From positions 124,001-188,000 of the forward strand of contig NZ_JAESND010000003.1 of the NCBI RefSeq assembly GCF_016865585.1: a DNA stretch of 64,000 nucleotides, written 5' to 3'. Below the pieces are notes generated by a model. That model was not told the DNA's origin and ran no database searches. It saw only the letters and a program-made list of their open reading frames with translations. Below, piece by piece: positions 42,920 to 52,276 of the stretch. Within the stretch, counting starts at the first letter, position 1, and every line of letters starts with the position of its first letter. The translations under genes were made by a program, and so were the position numbers. Source of the DNA: Jeongeupia naejangsanensis. GTDB taxonomy: Bacteria > Pseudomonadota > Gammaproteobacteria > Burkholderiales > Chitinibacteraceae.

Positions 42920-44938
42920 TCAGGCGGCGCGGCCCTCGCGCACCATGCCGCCGTTGAGCACGGCGAACACTGCGCGCTGGCGCTCGTTCAGTTCGGACAG
43001 CTGCTGCGTGAGCTGGCGGTCGATGTCCTCGAGTTCCTCGATCCGGCCTTCGAGCGTGTCGGTCGCCTTGTGGATGCGCTTGATGCTCTCAAGCCGGCGG
43101 CGCAGCTGCAGCTGGTGCTCCTTGACCTGCGTTTCCATCGGCGCCATCACGGCCTTGAGCCAGTGCTCGACGTCACGGTTGGCGACTTCGAACACGTAGA
43201 CGACACGGCTGGCGACGGTTTCGAAGAACTTGTGTGTCAGGCGGCCCTGGCTGGTCGTCAGCAGCCGGCCGACGGTGTTGAAGTGCTCGCGGAACGACTT
43301 CTCCAGCCGTGCCAGCTCCTTGTGGTACTTGAGCGTCGAGAACGGCGGCGGGGTGACCTGGCCGAGGCCGTGCTCCTCGCTGAATTTCTTGTACATCGCG
43401 GCCATCATCGCCTGTACTTCGGCGACCTGTTCGGCAGCACGGCTGATGTTGTCGTTCACGTCCTTGAAGAAGCGGTCCATGATCGCGCGCAGCCCGGTTT
43501 CGCCGAACGAGAACAGGCTGCGTTCCATTTCGGCGCGGATGCCGGCGATCTGCGCTTTCAGCGCATCCATGCCGAGCAGCGTCAGCAGCTGGTTCTGCTG
43601 CTGCGAGAAGATCGACCGCAGCGCCTGGAAGCGCACCAGGCCCTGTTCGAACTCGCGCTTGTCGGCCTGCACCTTCTCCATCATCTGGGCGACGACGTCC
43701 TGGTTCTTGCCGCGCAGGCCGGTCAGCTCGAACAGCTGTTCGGTCACGCCGTCACGGCGGGCCGAAAGGATGCCGCGCGTGGCCATGACGATGTCTTCGA
43801 CCTCGGTCACCGTTGCATCGCGGACGATGTCGAGCTTGGCCGGCAGCAGTTCTTCCGACAATGCGGTTTCCAGCGCGATCAGGCGCGAACGCTCGAGCAG
43901 CGCGGTGTTGTCCTGCACCTTGGCGACCAGCGCCTTCTGCGCCGACACCGGATAGACCTGCCGCGTCGAGATGCCGAGCAGCTGCGCCGTCGTGTCGACC
44001 TGACGGACGATTTCGGCGTCGGTCTCCGCCGGCGACTTCAGCTCGTCCCACAGCGTATCGATCTTGTTGAGCACGACCAGCCGGCCGCGGCCGCTGCCCT
44101 GCGATTTGCCGATGTGGTTGCGCCAGACGTCGATGTCGCTCTTGGTGACGCCGGTCTCGGCGGCGAGGATGAACAGGATCGCGTGCGCGTTCGGCAGCAG
44201 GTTCAGCGTCAGCTCGGGTTCGGTACCGATCGCGTTCAGCCCCGGCGTATCGAGGATGACCAGGCCCTGTTCGAGCAGCGGGTGCGGGAAGTTGATGATG
44301 GCATGGCGCCAGCACGGAATCTCGATCGTGCCGTCGTGACCGACGACGAGTTGCTGATCGGCGTCGCTGCTGTCGTAAAGGCCGAACTTCTGTGCCTCGT
44401 CGAGCCGGGCGCGGCGGGTTTCGCCGACGCGGCGGAATGCGGCGAGCAGCTGGTCGGGGTTGTCGATGTCGAGCGGAATCGTCGTCCATTCTTCCGCGTA
44501 GCGACGGTACTCGCTGGTGGTGACGTTCTGCGCGCGCGTTTCGATCGGCAGCAGCTTGATCGACGGCGGCTCGCTGCCGTCGTACAGCAGCTCGGTCGGA
44601 CACATCGTCGTCCGGCCGGCGCTCGAAGGCAGCACGCGCTTGCCGTAGTGGGCGAAGAAGATCGCGTTGATCAGCTCGGACTTGCCGCGCGAGAACTCGG
44701 CGACAAAGGCGATGTTGAGCTTGTCGTCGCGCAGCTTGCCCTGCAGCGCGTTGATGCGCAGCTGGGTCTGCGCGTCGTCGAGGTCCTGATCGGTGAGCCA
44801 GCGCGACAGTTGCGCCACCGACTGCGTCAGCGTCGCGCGCCACTGGCTGTAGGCCTGGAAGTCGCCGACGAGGCGATCGCCTGCGTCGGTCGGATCGTTG
44901 ACGGCGACATCGTCGCGATGCAGGTAATCGGTGCTCAT
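42920..44938 (-). CDS. dynamin-like GTPase
   Basis: 672 residues from MSTDYLHRDD; the longer frame is spurious. The G1 loop is AEFSRGKSEL (near residue 78), with Ala in place of the usual first Gly. G3 is LDTPGLNAIG (near 228), and G4 is LNKID (near 290). A long helical stalk with heptads follows (about 400-650). No membrane helix is visible, so membrane binding would be through the helical tips. Bacterial dynamins remodel membranes or protect against membrane stress; the specific role here is unknown. Gene stands alone between two terminators or gaps. Confidence 0.85.
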   Translation of the reverse strand: MSTDYLHRDDVAVNDPTDAGDRLVGDFQAYSQWRATLTQSVAQLSRWLTDQDLDDAQTQLRINALQGKLRDDKLNIAFVAEFSRGKSELINAIFFAHYGKRVLPSSAGRTTMCPTELLYDGSEPPSIKLLPIETRAQNVTTSEYRRYAEEWTTIPLDIDNPDQLLAAFRRVGETRRARLDEAQKFGLYDSSDADQQLVVGHDGTIEIPCWRHAIINFPHPLLEQGLVILDTPGLNAIGTEPELTLNLLPNAHAILFILAAETGVTKSDIDVWRNHIGKSQGSGRGRLVVLNKIDTLWDELKSPAETDAEIVRQVDTTAQLLGISTRQVYPVSAQKALVAKVQDNTALLERSRLIALETALSEELLPAKLDIVRDATVTEVEDIVMATRGILSARRDGVTEQLFELTGLRGKNQDVVAQMMEKVQADKREFEQGLVRFQALRSIFSQQQNQLLTLLGMDALKAQIAGIRAEMERSLFSFGETGLRAIMDRFFKDVNDNISRAAEQVAEVQAMMAAMYKKFSEEHGLGQVTPPPFSTLKYHKELARLEKSFREHFNTVGRLLTTSQGRLTHKFFETVASRVVYVFEVANRDVEHWLKAVMAPMETQVKEHQLQLRRRLESIKRIHKATDTLEGRIEELEDIDRQLTQQLSELNERQRAVFAVLNGGMVREGRAA

Positions 44939-44997
44939 GGGCTCACGGCCTCGTATTGTAAATATTGCCGCTGTTATCACCCGCGCGCGCGGCGCTG

Positions 44998-45813
44998 TCA
45001 ACGCTGGCAGCGGGGGCAGTAGTAGCTTGTCCGCTGGCCGATACGGATTTGCCGGATGAGCGTGCCGCAAACGCGGCAGGGTGTGTCATTCCGGCCATAA
45101 ACGAAGGCGTTGAGCTGGAAGTAGCCGGGCTTGCCTTCGGTATCGACGAAGTCGCGCAGCGTGCTGCCTCCGGCGCTGATCGCCTCGGCCAGCGTCGCCT
45201 TGATCGCCTCGGCCAGCTTCGCCGTTTCGTCGGCGTTCAGTGCGCTGGCCGGCCGTTCCGGGTGGACGCCGGCGCGGAACAGCGATTCGGACGCGTAGAT
45301 GTTGCCGACGCCGACGACGACATGGTTGTCCATGATGACCAGCTTCACCGCGCGGCGCGTGCGCTGCAGTGCCGCGGCGAGGTGGGTGGCGTCGAAGGCG
45401 TCGGACAGTGGCTCCGGCCCCAGCGCGGCGATCAGCGGGTGGTCGCTGCCGTCGCCGTCGGCCCACAGCAGCGCGCCGAAGCGGCGCGGATCGCGGTAGC
45501 GCAGCCGTACACCCGAGGCGAGCACCAGATCGAAATGGTCGTGCTTTTCCGGCGGGTAGGCCTCGGTCAGCACCCGCAGGCTGCCGCTCATGCCGAGGTG
45601 GACGATGGCCGTGCCGGTGTCGAACCCGATCAGCAAATATTTGGCTCGCCGGCGCAGCGAGCGGATCGGCTGGCCGGCGATGCGTTCCGGCAGCTCGGGC
45701 GGAATGGGCCAGCGCAGCCGGGCTTCGCGCACGATCAGTTCGCTGACGACGGCGCCGTCAAGGTAGGGGGCGACACCGCGGCGTGTGGTTTCGACTTCGG
45801 GCAGCTCTGGCAT
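44998..45813 (-). CDS. mutM: formamidopyrimidine-DNA glycosylase
   Basis: 271 residues. It begins MPELPEVETTRRGV (catalytic Pro2, Glu3), has the conserved KYLLIGFDTG (Lys near 58) and the H2TH helix region GVGNIYASESLFRAGVHP. It ends in a four-cysteine zinc finger (CRVCGTLIRQIRIGQRTSYYCPRC). It removes 8-oxoguanine and other oxidised purines from DNA. Divergent from the TPR lipoprotein gene at 45908, which is the usual partner of lolB in this lineage. Confidence 0.95.
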   Translation of the reverse strand: MPELPEVETTRRGVAPYLDGAVVSELIVREARLRWPIPPELPERIAGQPIRSLRRRAKYLLIGFDTGTAIVHLGMSGSLRVLTEAYPPEKHDHFDLVLASGVRLRYRDPRRFGALLWADGDGSDHPLIAALGPEPLSDAFDATHLAAALQRTRRAVKLVIMDNHVVVGVGNIYASESLFRAGVHPERPASALNADETAKLAEAIKATLAEAISAGGSTLRDFVDTEGKPGYFQLNAFVYGRNDTPCRVCGTLIRQIRIGQRTSYYCPRCQR

Positions 45814-45907
45814 GGTCTTTACTGGTAAGGCGCGCCGGCGTTTGGACGCCGTCTCGCTGATTCATTAAGATCAGGCTGTCTAACATAAAACAGGCCAGAC
45901 CGTCGCT

Positions 45908-47692
45908 ATGACCAAATCGCCCGCCGTTCGTACCACGCGTTTGCTGTCGGCGTTGCTGCTGGCGTTCGGGCTGTCGGCCTGCGCGTCGATGGGCACGCCG
46001 AGCGCCGTCGGCAACGCCAGTGAGCCCGCCGCGGAAGCCGCGCCGGGGCTCGACGACGATGCGATTCCCGACGACAAGCTGCCCAAGATTCCGCTGACCA
46101 GCGAATTGCTGCTGCGCTTCCTTGTCGGCGATATCGCGCTGCAGCGCGACCGGCCGCAACTGGCGGCACAAACCTGGCACGATCTGGCGCAACGGACCGA
46201 CGACCCGCGCGTCGCGCGTCGCGCGACCGAAATCGCCATCGGCAGCGGGCAGTTGTCGATTGCCCGGGACGATGCACAACGCTGGATCGACGCCGTGCCC
46301 GACTCGGTCGCCGCACGGCAGGTGATGCTCAGCCTGCTGATCCGCGCCAACCGGCTCGACGAAGCCAAACCGCACATCCAGGCGCTGCTGGCCGCGCAGC
46401 CCGAGGAAATCGCGCCGTTTTTCCTGCAGATGCACCTGCTCTGGGACAAGAACACCGATCGCGAGGCGGCGCTCAAGCTGACCGAAGAGCTGACGACACC
46501 GTATCCGAAGCTGGCCGAGGCGCATTTTGCCCGCGCCGTCGCGCTGGCCAACGTCGGACGCATCGACGATGCCCTGAAGGAGCTCGACGAAGCCAACCGG
46601 CTCAAGGCCAACTGGGAGCCGGCGATCCTCTATCGCGCCCAACTGATGGGCAAGTCGTCGACGCCTCAGGCGCGTATCGATTACCTGCAGTCGGCCGAGC
46701 GCGCGCTGCCCAAGTCGATGGCCTTGCGTTCGGCCCTGGCGCGCGAATATGTCGAGGCCAATCGTTTCGACGCCGCGCTCAAGGTGTATGACGAAATGCT
46801 CGCGCTGCAGCCGAACAATCTGGAAGCGCTGACCGGCAGCGGTCTGGTGGCCTTGCAGACGCATGATCTCGACATGGCGGAAAAGCGGCTGACCCGCGCG
46901 ACCGAGCTGGCGCCGCAGCAGACCGGCAACCTCCGCTACTACCTCGGCCAGATCGCCGAGGAAGGCTACCGCTTTACCGATGCACGTGACTGGTACGAGG
47001 CCGTCGATGGCGAGTTGAAGCCTTCGGCCGACAAGCGTCTGGTCCGCGTACTGGCCCGACTGGGCGATATCGACGGCGCGCAGGCGCAGGTCAAGGCGAT
47101 CCCGGCACCGAACGACGAGGCGAAAGTCGAGAAGATCCAGCTCGAAGCGTCGATCTGGCGCGAGGTGAAGCAGTACCGCAAGGGCTACGACCTGCTGAGC
47201 GAAGGCCTCAAGCGCTACCCGGCGAGCACCGATCTGATCTACGACCGCTCGCTGTTTCTGGATCTGATGGGCAAGCAGGCCGAAGCCGAGGCCGAACTGC
47301 GCCGCTATCTGGCACTGGAACCCGACAACGCCATCGGCCTGAATGCGCTGGGCTATACGCTGGCCAACCATTCGACCGCGAGTGACACGGCCAGACTGGC
47401 CGAATCGCAGAAGCTGCTCGATGCGGCGCTGGCCAAGGAGCCCGACAACCCGACCGTGCTCGACAGCATGGGCTGGCTGCGCTATCGCCAGGGCAGATTG
47501 AACGACGCCAAGGGACTGCTCGAAAAAGCCTATGCCCGGATGTCCGACCCTGAAATCGGCGCCCATCTGGCCGAGGTGCTCTGGCAGCTTGGCGACAAGG
47601 CCGAGGCCCGCAAGCTCTTCGATACGGCGACCAGGGTTGATCCGAGCAACGAAGTCGTGCGAGAGGCGGTCCAGCGGCTGGGCGTGAAGTGA
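45908..47692 (+). CDS. TPR lipoprotein upstream of lolB
   Basis: 594 residues with a lipobox LSAC at about 20-23. At least eight tetratricopeptide repeats cover residues about 70-590; clear ones are NIGLNALGYTLANHST-type and PTVLDSMGWLRYRQGRLNDAKGLLEKAY near the C-terminus. Homologues sit before lolB in many betaproteobacteria. A role as an outer-membrane scaffold is likely, but the exact function is not known. Its stop shares a base with the lolB ATG. Confidence 0.85.
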   Translation: MTKSPAVRTTRLLSALLLAFGLSACASMGTPSAVGNASEPAAEAAPGLDDDAIPDDKLPKIPLTSELLLRFLVGDIALQRDRPQLAAQTWHDLAQRTDDPRVARRATEIAIGSGQLSIARDDAQRWIDAVPDSVAARQVMLSLLIRANRLDEAKPHIQALLAAQPEEIAPFFLQMHLLWDKNTDREAALKLTEELTTPYPKLAEAHFARAVALANVGRIDDALKELDEANRLKANWEPAILYRAQLMGKSSTPQARIDYLQSAERALPKSMALRSALAREYVEANRFDAALKVYDEMLALQPNNLEALTGSGLVALQTHDLDMAEKRLTRATELAPQQTGNLRYYLGQIAEEGYRFTDARDWYEAVDGELKPSADKRLVRVLARLGDIDGAQAQVKAIPAPNDEAKVEKIQLEASIWREVKQYRKGYDLLSEGLKRYPASTDLIYDRSLFLDLMGKQAEAEAELRRYLALEPDNAIGLNALGYTLANHSTASDTARLAESQKLLDAALAKEPDNPTVLDSMGWLRYRQGRLNDAKGLLEKAYARMSDPEIGAHLAEVLWQLGDKAEARKLFDTATRVDPSNEVVREAVQRLGVK

Positions 47693-48228
47693 TGCGCCGT
47701 TTGAGTGCCGTGCTGCTGGCCGGTGCCCTGCTGGCCGGCTGCGCCAGCGTGCCGCCGCCGGCGGCCGGCGATCTGGTGGCGCTGGGGCGGGTCAGCATCA
47801 AGCGGCCGCAGGGCAATGACTACGCCAATTTCATCTGGACCTGGCACGCTGCCGAAAGCCGGCTGGCGCTGAACAATCCGCTGGGGCAGACGCTGGCCGA
47901 GCTGACAATGACGGCAACCGGCGCCAGCTACCGTGATGCCGAGGGCCGGGTGCTCAGCGCCGGCGACGCCGATGCCCTGCTGCAGGACGGCCTCGGCTGG
48001 TCGGTGCCGGTCAACGGTCTGGTGCACTGGCTCAAGGGCGAAGCCGATCCGGGCAGCCCGGCAACGGTGCGTGACGCCGACGGCCGGCGCACGATTCTCC
48101 AGTCCGGCTGGCAGATCGAACTGTCCGAGTGGCAGCCCCGTGCCGACGGCCAGCGCCTGCCGCGCCGCCTGCATTTGACCCGTCCCGACCTTGACCTGCG
48201 TATCGCGATTTCCGAATGGCAACCCTGA
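47692..48228 (+). CDS. lolB: outer-membrane lipoprotein LolB
   Basis: 178 residues from the ATG at 47692; a GTG codon one position upstream is also open. Lipobox LAGC at about 14-17. The mature sequence has RVSIKRPQGNDYANFIWTWHAAESRLALNNPLGQTLAEL, and GWSVPVNGLVHWLKGEA, the signature loop of LolB. It accepts lipoproteins from LolA and inserts them into the outer membrane. It overlaps ispE by 13 bases. Confidence 0.9.
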   Translation: MRRLSAVLLAGALLAGCASVPPPAAGDLVALGRVSIKRPQGNDYANFIWTWHAAESRLALNNPLGQTLAELTMTATGASYRDAEGRVLSAGDADALLQDGLGWSVPVNGLVHWLKGEADPGSPATVRDADGRRTILQSGWQIELSEWQPRADGQRLPRRLHLTRPDLDLRIAISEWQP

Positions 48229-49085
48229 ACGATTTTCCGCCCGACGCGGCCGGCTGGCGCGCGTTTCCCGCTCCGGCCAAGCTCAACCTCTTCCTGCATG
48301 TCATCGGTCGTCGCGACGATGGCTACCATCTGCTGGAATCGGTGTTCCAGCTCATCGACCTTGCCGACACCATCCGCTTGCGGCTGCGTGACGACGGCGA
48401 GATCGTTCGTGTCGATCCGCTGCCCGGCGTGTCGCCGGAAACCGACCTGACCGTACGCGCCGCTCGCTTGCTGCAGCGGGAAACAGGCTGCAGCTTCGGC
48501 GTTGACATCGCTGTCGACAAGCATCTGCCCATGGGCGGTGGCGTCGGTGGCGGCAGCTCGGACGCGGCGACCGTGCTGCTGGCGTTGAACCGGTTGTGGC
48601 GGCTCGACCTGAGCCGGGAGCGGCTGATGCAGCTCGGTGCCTCGCTCGGCGCCGACGTGCCGTTCTTCATCTTCGGCGAAACGGCTTTCGTCGAGGGCAT
48701 CGGCGAACGGATGACCCCCGTGCCCGGTGCTGCCGGCCATTTCGTGGTGCTGCACCCGCCGGTGCATGTACCGACACCGGAAATTTTTTGCGACCTGGGC
48801 TTGACGCGGGATACTCCACCACTTAATATGCGCGACCTCAACGCAGTAACTACCCGCAACGATTTGCAGGTGGTGGCTGTGAGGAAGCATCCTCTGATCG
48901 GGCAGTACATCGCCTGGTTGGGCCGGTTTTCCCCGGCAAGGATGACCGGTTCCGGAAGCTGTGTGTTTGCACATTTCGCTTCACAAGCCGGTGCAGATGC
49001 AGTAGTATCGCAGCTTCCTCGGAACATGACCGGATGGGTTGCGAAAGCAGCAGATCGGCATCCGTTGAAAGAATTTGCCGGATGA
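48216..49085 (+). CDS. ispE: 4-diphosphocytidyl-2-C-methyl-D-erythritol kinase
   Basis: 289 residues. GHMP kinase with PAPAKLNLFLHVIGRRDDGYH near the start (Lys and Asp/His), the glycine-rich ATP loop PMGGGVGGGSSDAATVLL near 105, and a C-terminal ARMTGSGSCVFA. It phosphorylates CDP-methylerythritol in the MEP isoprenoid pathway, so this organism uses MEP rather than mevalonate. It starts inside lolB, and tRNA-Gln follows after 15 bases. Confidence 0.93.
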   Translation: MATLNDFPPDAAGWRAFPAPAKLNLFLHVIGRRDDGYHLLESVFQLIDLADTIRLRLRDDGEIVRVDPLPGVSPETDLTVRAARLLQRETGCSFGVDIAVDKHLPMGGGVGGGSSDAATVLLALNRLWRLDLSRERLMQLGASLGADVPFFIFGETAFVEGIGERMTPVPGAAGHFVVLHPPVHVPTPEIFCDLGLTRDTPPLNMRDLNAVTTRNDLQVVAVRKHPLIGQYIAWLGRFSPARMTGSGSCVFAHFASQAGADAVVSQLPRNMTGWVAKAADRHPLKEFAG

Positions 49086-49100
49086 TCGGCAAACGCCGCT

Positions 49101-49177
49101 AGGGGAGTCGCCAAGTTGGTTAAGGCATCGGATTTTGATTCCGACATGCGAAGGTTCGAATCCTTCTTCCCCTGCCA
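49101..49177 (+). tRNA. tRNA-Gln (UUG)
   Basis: 77 bases including an encoded CCA. Acceptor AGGGGAG pairs with TTCCCCT (one G-T), discriminator G. Anticodon stem TCGGA/TCCGA closes loop TTTTGAT with TTG at 49135-49137. The T arm shows GGTTCGAATCC. The ispE-tRNA-Gln-prs order is typical of Neisseriales. Confidence 0.95.
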
Positions 49178-49187
49178 AATTCGAAAA

Positions 49188-49225
49188 GAAAAGCGTGTAA
49201 CCCGGGTTACACGCTTTTCGTTTTT
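49188..49225 (+). terminator. long perfect-palindrome terminator after tRNA-Gln
   Basis: A 32-base perfect palindrome (16-base arms, GAAAAGCGTGTAACCC, centre at CCCGGG) followed by GTTTTTC. It sits between the tRNA and prs, with prs starting 14 bases after the T tract. Confidence 0.8.
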
Positions 49226-49238
49226 CTAGGGTTTGAAA

Positions 49239-50189
49239 ATGGCTTACGACAGCCTCATGGTCTTCACCGGCAACGCTAACCCCAAGCTTGCCGATCGTGT
49301 TGTCAATCATCTTGACATCTCACTGGGCCGGGCAACCGTCGGCCGTTTCTCCGATGGCGAAGTCACCGTCGAATTGCTCGAAAATGTTCGCGGCCGCGAC
49401 GTTTTCGTTCTGCAGTCGACCTGTGTGCCGACCAACGACAACCTGATGGAAATGATCCTGATCGTCGATGCGCTCAAGCGTGCATCGGCCGGCCGGATCA
49501 CTGCCGCAATTCCGTACTTCGGCTACGCGCGCCAGGACCGCCGACCGCGTTCGGCCCGTGTGCCGATTTCGGCCAAGGTCGTCGCGAACATGCTGCAGGC
49601 CGCCGGCGTCGACCGCCTGCTGACCGTCGATGTCCATGCCGACCAGATCCAGGGCTTTTTCGACATTCCGGTCGACAACATCTATTCGACGCCGGTGCTG
49701 TTCGCCGACATCCGCGCGCAGAACTACGAGAACCTGATGGTCGTGTCGCCGGACGTCGGTGGCGTGCTGCGTGCCCGTGCAATGGCCAAGCAGCTCGGTA
49801 CCGACATGGCGATCATCGACAAGCGTCGTCCGAAGGCCAACGTGGCCGAAGTGATGCACATCATCGGTGACGTGAAGGACCGGACCTGCCTGATCGTCGA
49901 CGACATGATCGATACCGCCAACACCCTGTGCAAGGCCGCCGCCGCGCTGAAGGCGCACGGCGCCAAGCGCGTGCTGGCGTATGCCACGCACCCGGTGTTC
50001 TCGGGCGCCGCCGTCGAGCGCATCCTGCAGTCGGACCTCGACGAAGTCGTCGTCACCGACACCATTCCGCTGTCGGACACGGCCGAACTGTCGGGCCGCA
50101 TCCGCTGCGTGTCGATCGCCGGCCTGCTGGCCGAGACGATGCGCCGCATCAACAACGAAGAGTCGGTCTCGTCGCTGTTCGTTGACTAA
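49239..50189 (+). CDS. prs: ribose-phosphate pyrophosphokinase
   Basis: 316 residues from ATG 49239 (a TTG two codons earlier is unlikely). Signatures: [33 protein letters not shown], the [18 protein letters not shown] loop, [20 protein letters not shown], and the PRPP loop [14 protein letters not shown]. It makes PRPP from ribose 5-phosphate and ATP for nucleotide, His and Trp synthesis. AGGG lies eight bases before the start. rplY follows after 77 bases. Confidence 0.97.
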   Translation: MAYDSLMVFTGNANPKLADRVVNHLDISLGRATVGRFSDGEVTVELLENVRGRDVFVLQSTCVPTNDNLMEMILIVDALKRASAGRITAAIPYFGYARQDRRPRSARVPISAKVVANMLQAAGVDRLLTVDVHADQIQGFFDIPVDNIYSTPVLFADIRAQNYENLMVVSPDVGGVLRARAMAKQLGTDMAIIDKRRPKANVAEVMHIIGDVKDRTCLIVDDMIDTANTLCKAAAALKAHGAKRVLAYATHPVFSGAAVERILQSDLDEVVVTDTIPLSDTAELSGRIRCVSIAGLLAETMRRINNEESVSSLFVD

Positions 50190-50266
50190 TTCAGGGGATT
50201 TTTCCCCGGAATCGGCAGCCTTCCTGGTCGCGGGAGGCTGTTGCTTTTAATGCTATGGAGCAAACC

Positions 50267-50845
50267 ATGACTTACGAAATTCAAGCTGCAGCCCGTGCTG
50301 CACAGGGTACCGGTGCGAGCCGCCGCCTGCGCAAGACTGGCAAACTGCCGGGTATCGTCTACGGCGGCAGCACTGCCCCGCTGGCGATCGAACTCGATCA
50401 CAACAGCATGTACTACACCCTGCAGGAAGAAGCTTTCCACACCGCGCTGATCAAGCTCGCCGTGGATGGCAAGACCGAACAGGTGCTGCTGCGCTCGGTG
50501 AACTACCACCCGTTCAAGCAGCAAGTGCTGCACGTGGACTTCCAGCGTGTTGAAGCTGGCAGCACCGTTGAAGTGCGCGTACCGCTGCACTTCGTCGGCG
50601 CCGACACCTGCGAAGGTGTGAAGCTGCAAGGTGGTTCGATCCGTTACATCCTGAACGATGTGAAGGTTCGCTGCCTGGCCGACAAGATCCCGGAATTCCT
50701 GAACGTGGATCTGTCGAAGATGGCCGTTGGCAACACCATCGCCCACTTGACCGACATCGTTCTGCCGGAAGGCGTGACGTTGCTGGCACTGGCTCGCGGA
50801 GAAGACCTCGCTGTGGCCAGCCTGAACGGTGCCAAGGCCGGTTAA
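50267..50845 (+). CDS. rplY: 50S ribosomal protein L25, long CTC form
   Basis: 192 residues, with GGAG six bases before ATG 50267; ATG 50255 is rejected for lack of spacing. The N-terminal L25 domain (GASRRLRKTGKLPGIVYGG) is followed by the TL5/CTC beta domain (VRVPLHFVGADTCEGVKLQGG). The long two-domain form is normal outside the enterobacteria. It binds 5S rRNA in the large subunit. Confidence 0.95.
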   Translation: MTYEIQAAARAAQGTGASRRLRKTGKLPGIVYGGSTAPLAIELDHNSMYYTLQEEAFHTALIKLAVDGKTEQVLLRSVNYHPFKQQVLHVDFQRVEAGSTVEVRVPLHFVGADTCEGVKLQGGSIRYILNDVKVRCLADKIPEFLNVDLSKMAVGNTIAHLTDIVLPEGVTLLALARGEDLAVASLNGAKAG

Positions 50846-50863
50846 TCCAGCCCGCTCCGTCCG

Positions 50864-50898
50864 AAACCCGCCGTGGCGCAAGCCCGGCGGGTTTTTTG
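50864..50898 (+). terminator. rho-independent terminator after rplY
   Basis: Stem AAACCCGCCG / CGGCGGGTTT (10 bp perfect, 11-base loop) followed by TTT. Ends the prs-rplY transcript. Confidence 0.85.
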
Positions 50899-50991
50899 TT
50901 TGCCCGGTTTGCCTGCAAGCCGGATGACGGAATCTTTTGGCCTTGCCATGCGCTACGATGACGGCATCATCGTGGATTGATCAGGGTTTTT

Positions 50992-51597
50992 ATGTATTCG
51001 AACGAACAACCCGAAGGTCAGGACGTTCACCGCAAGCATGTTCCCAGCCCGCTTGAGCTGCTCGCGAACCTGCCGGTGATTCCGCCGCGCCATCGTCCAA
51101 AGGTGCGTGCGGTGGGGCTGATTGTCGGTCTGGTGTTGCTGGTCTACTGGCTGGCCCCGCGCTGGGGGGTGTCACCCTTTCATTCCCGCCAGGATGGTCT
51201 CGACTACTACCCGCACTTTACCGATGTCCAGGCGTCGCGCTACCAGTCCGCAGCGCCGAAGCGGCCGCCGGACGTCGTCGTGCAGGTCGGCTGGCCGGGT
51301 TGGCGGCTCGAGCAGTACGCCAGACGCTACGGGGAATCCAATACCTGGCTGGTGCTGCGCAATGCCGATGGCGAAGTCCGCTGGCAGCAGGTTGCCGACA
51401 ACGACAACTGGCTTGGTGACTACCGGATCAAGCCCGACTCGGCGCACTGGGCCTGGTTCGGCGGCTGGGTGGTCGAGCTGCAATCGCCGCGGGTCGAGGA
51501 TGCGCGCCTGTATCTGGCACCGGACGGATCGCCAAGACTGATCCGCCAGTGGCCGAACGCGCAGGCGCGGGCCAGACTCAAGGCGCTGGGCGCCTAG
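50992..51597 (+). CDS. single-span membrane protein of unknown function
   Basis: 201 residues from ATG 50992 (AGGG seven bases before it); the in-frame upstream start lacks a site. One membrane helix (about residues 43-60: AVGLIVGLVLLVYWLAP) follows a cytoplasmic N-terminus, leaving about 140 residues outside. That part is Trp/Tyr-rich (WPGWRLEQYARRYG, WAWFGGWVVELQSPRV). I do not recognise the family. It lies between rplY and pth. Confidence 0.65.
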   Translation: MYSNEQPEGQDVHRKHVPSPLELLANLPVIPPRHRPKVRAVGLIVGLVLLVYWLAPRWGVSPFHSRQDGLDYYPHFTDVQASRYQSAAPKRPPDVVVQVGWPGWRLEQYARRYGESNTWLVLRNADGEVRWQQVADNDNWLGDYRIKPDSAHWAWFGGWVVELQSPRVEDARLYLAPDGSPRLIRQWPNAQARARLKALGA

Positions 51598-51660
51598 GCG
51601 GCGACTCGCGTTATCATGGTGGCCTTGCCTGCCGCGGGCGGGCCATCCGCTTTCTTTCCG

Positions 51661-52275
51661 ATGTCCTCAATCAAACTGATCGTCGGCCTGGGCAATCCCG
51701 GTGCCGAGTATGCTGCAACCCGGCACAACGCCGGTTTCTGGTGGGTCGACCAACTGGCGCGTGATGCCGGCATCTCGCTGCGGCATGACGTCAAATTCCA
51801 CGGTCTCGCCGGCCGGGCCCGTCTGGACGGGCGCGAGGTGTGGCTGCTCGAACCGCAGACCTATATGAACAAGAGCGGACTGTCGGTCGTCGCGCTGGCG
51901 CAGTTCTACAAAATCCTGCCGAACGAGATCCTTGTCGTCCATGACGAACTCGACTTGCCGGCCGGGCAGATCAAGCTCAAGCAGGGCGGTGGCCACGGTG
52001 GCCACAACGGCCTGCGCGATATTCAGGCCCACCTGTCAACGCCTGCGTTCTGGCGATTGCGCGTCGGCGTCGGTCATCCGGGCAACCGCAACGAGGTGGT
52101 CAACTTCGTGCTCAAGCCGCCGCGCAAGGAAGAACAGGACGCGATCGATGATGCGCTGACACGCGCGCATCACATCCTGCCGATGCTGCTGGCCGGCGAA
52201 ACCGGCGCGGCGATGCAGAAGCTGCATACCGACGACAGCAAGATGCGGCCGCACAAGCCGGCCCCCGGGGCCTGA
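51661..52275 (+). CDS. pth: peptidyl-tRNA hydrolase
   Basis: 204 residues. The conserved start [27 protein letters not shown] supplies the catalytic His22 in [25 protein letters not shown] and [13 protein letters not shown] complete the family pattern. It frees tRNAs from dropped-off peptidyl-tRNA. One base separates its stop from the next gene's ATG. Confidence 0.95.
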   Translation: MSSIKLIVGLGNPGAEYAATRHNAGFWWVDQLARDAGISLRHDVKFHGLAGRARLDGREVWLLEPQTYMNKSGLSVVALAQFYKILPNEILVVHDELDLPAGQIKLKQGGGHGGHNGLRDIQAHLSTPAFWRLRVGVGHPGNRNEVVNFVLKPPRKEEQDAIDDALTRAHHILPMLLAGETGAAMQKLHTDDSKMRPHKPAPGA

Positions 52276-52276
52276 A

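Noticed and set aside
43070-45022. 650-codon open frame opposite the dynamin-like gene
   Set aside because: Antisense composition artefact; the opposite strand has GTPase motifs and this one has none.
45758-47566. 602-codon open frame opposite the TPR lipoprotein gene
   Set aside because: The plus strand has a lipobox and TPR repeats; the minus frame has no protein-like pattern.
49101-49225. Attachment site or island insertion at tRNA-Gln
   Set aside because: No integrase, no direct repeat of the tRNA 3' end, and the flanking genes are in the conserved housekeeping order.
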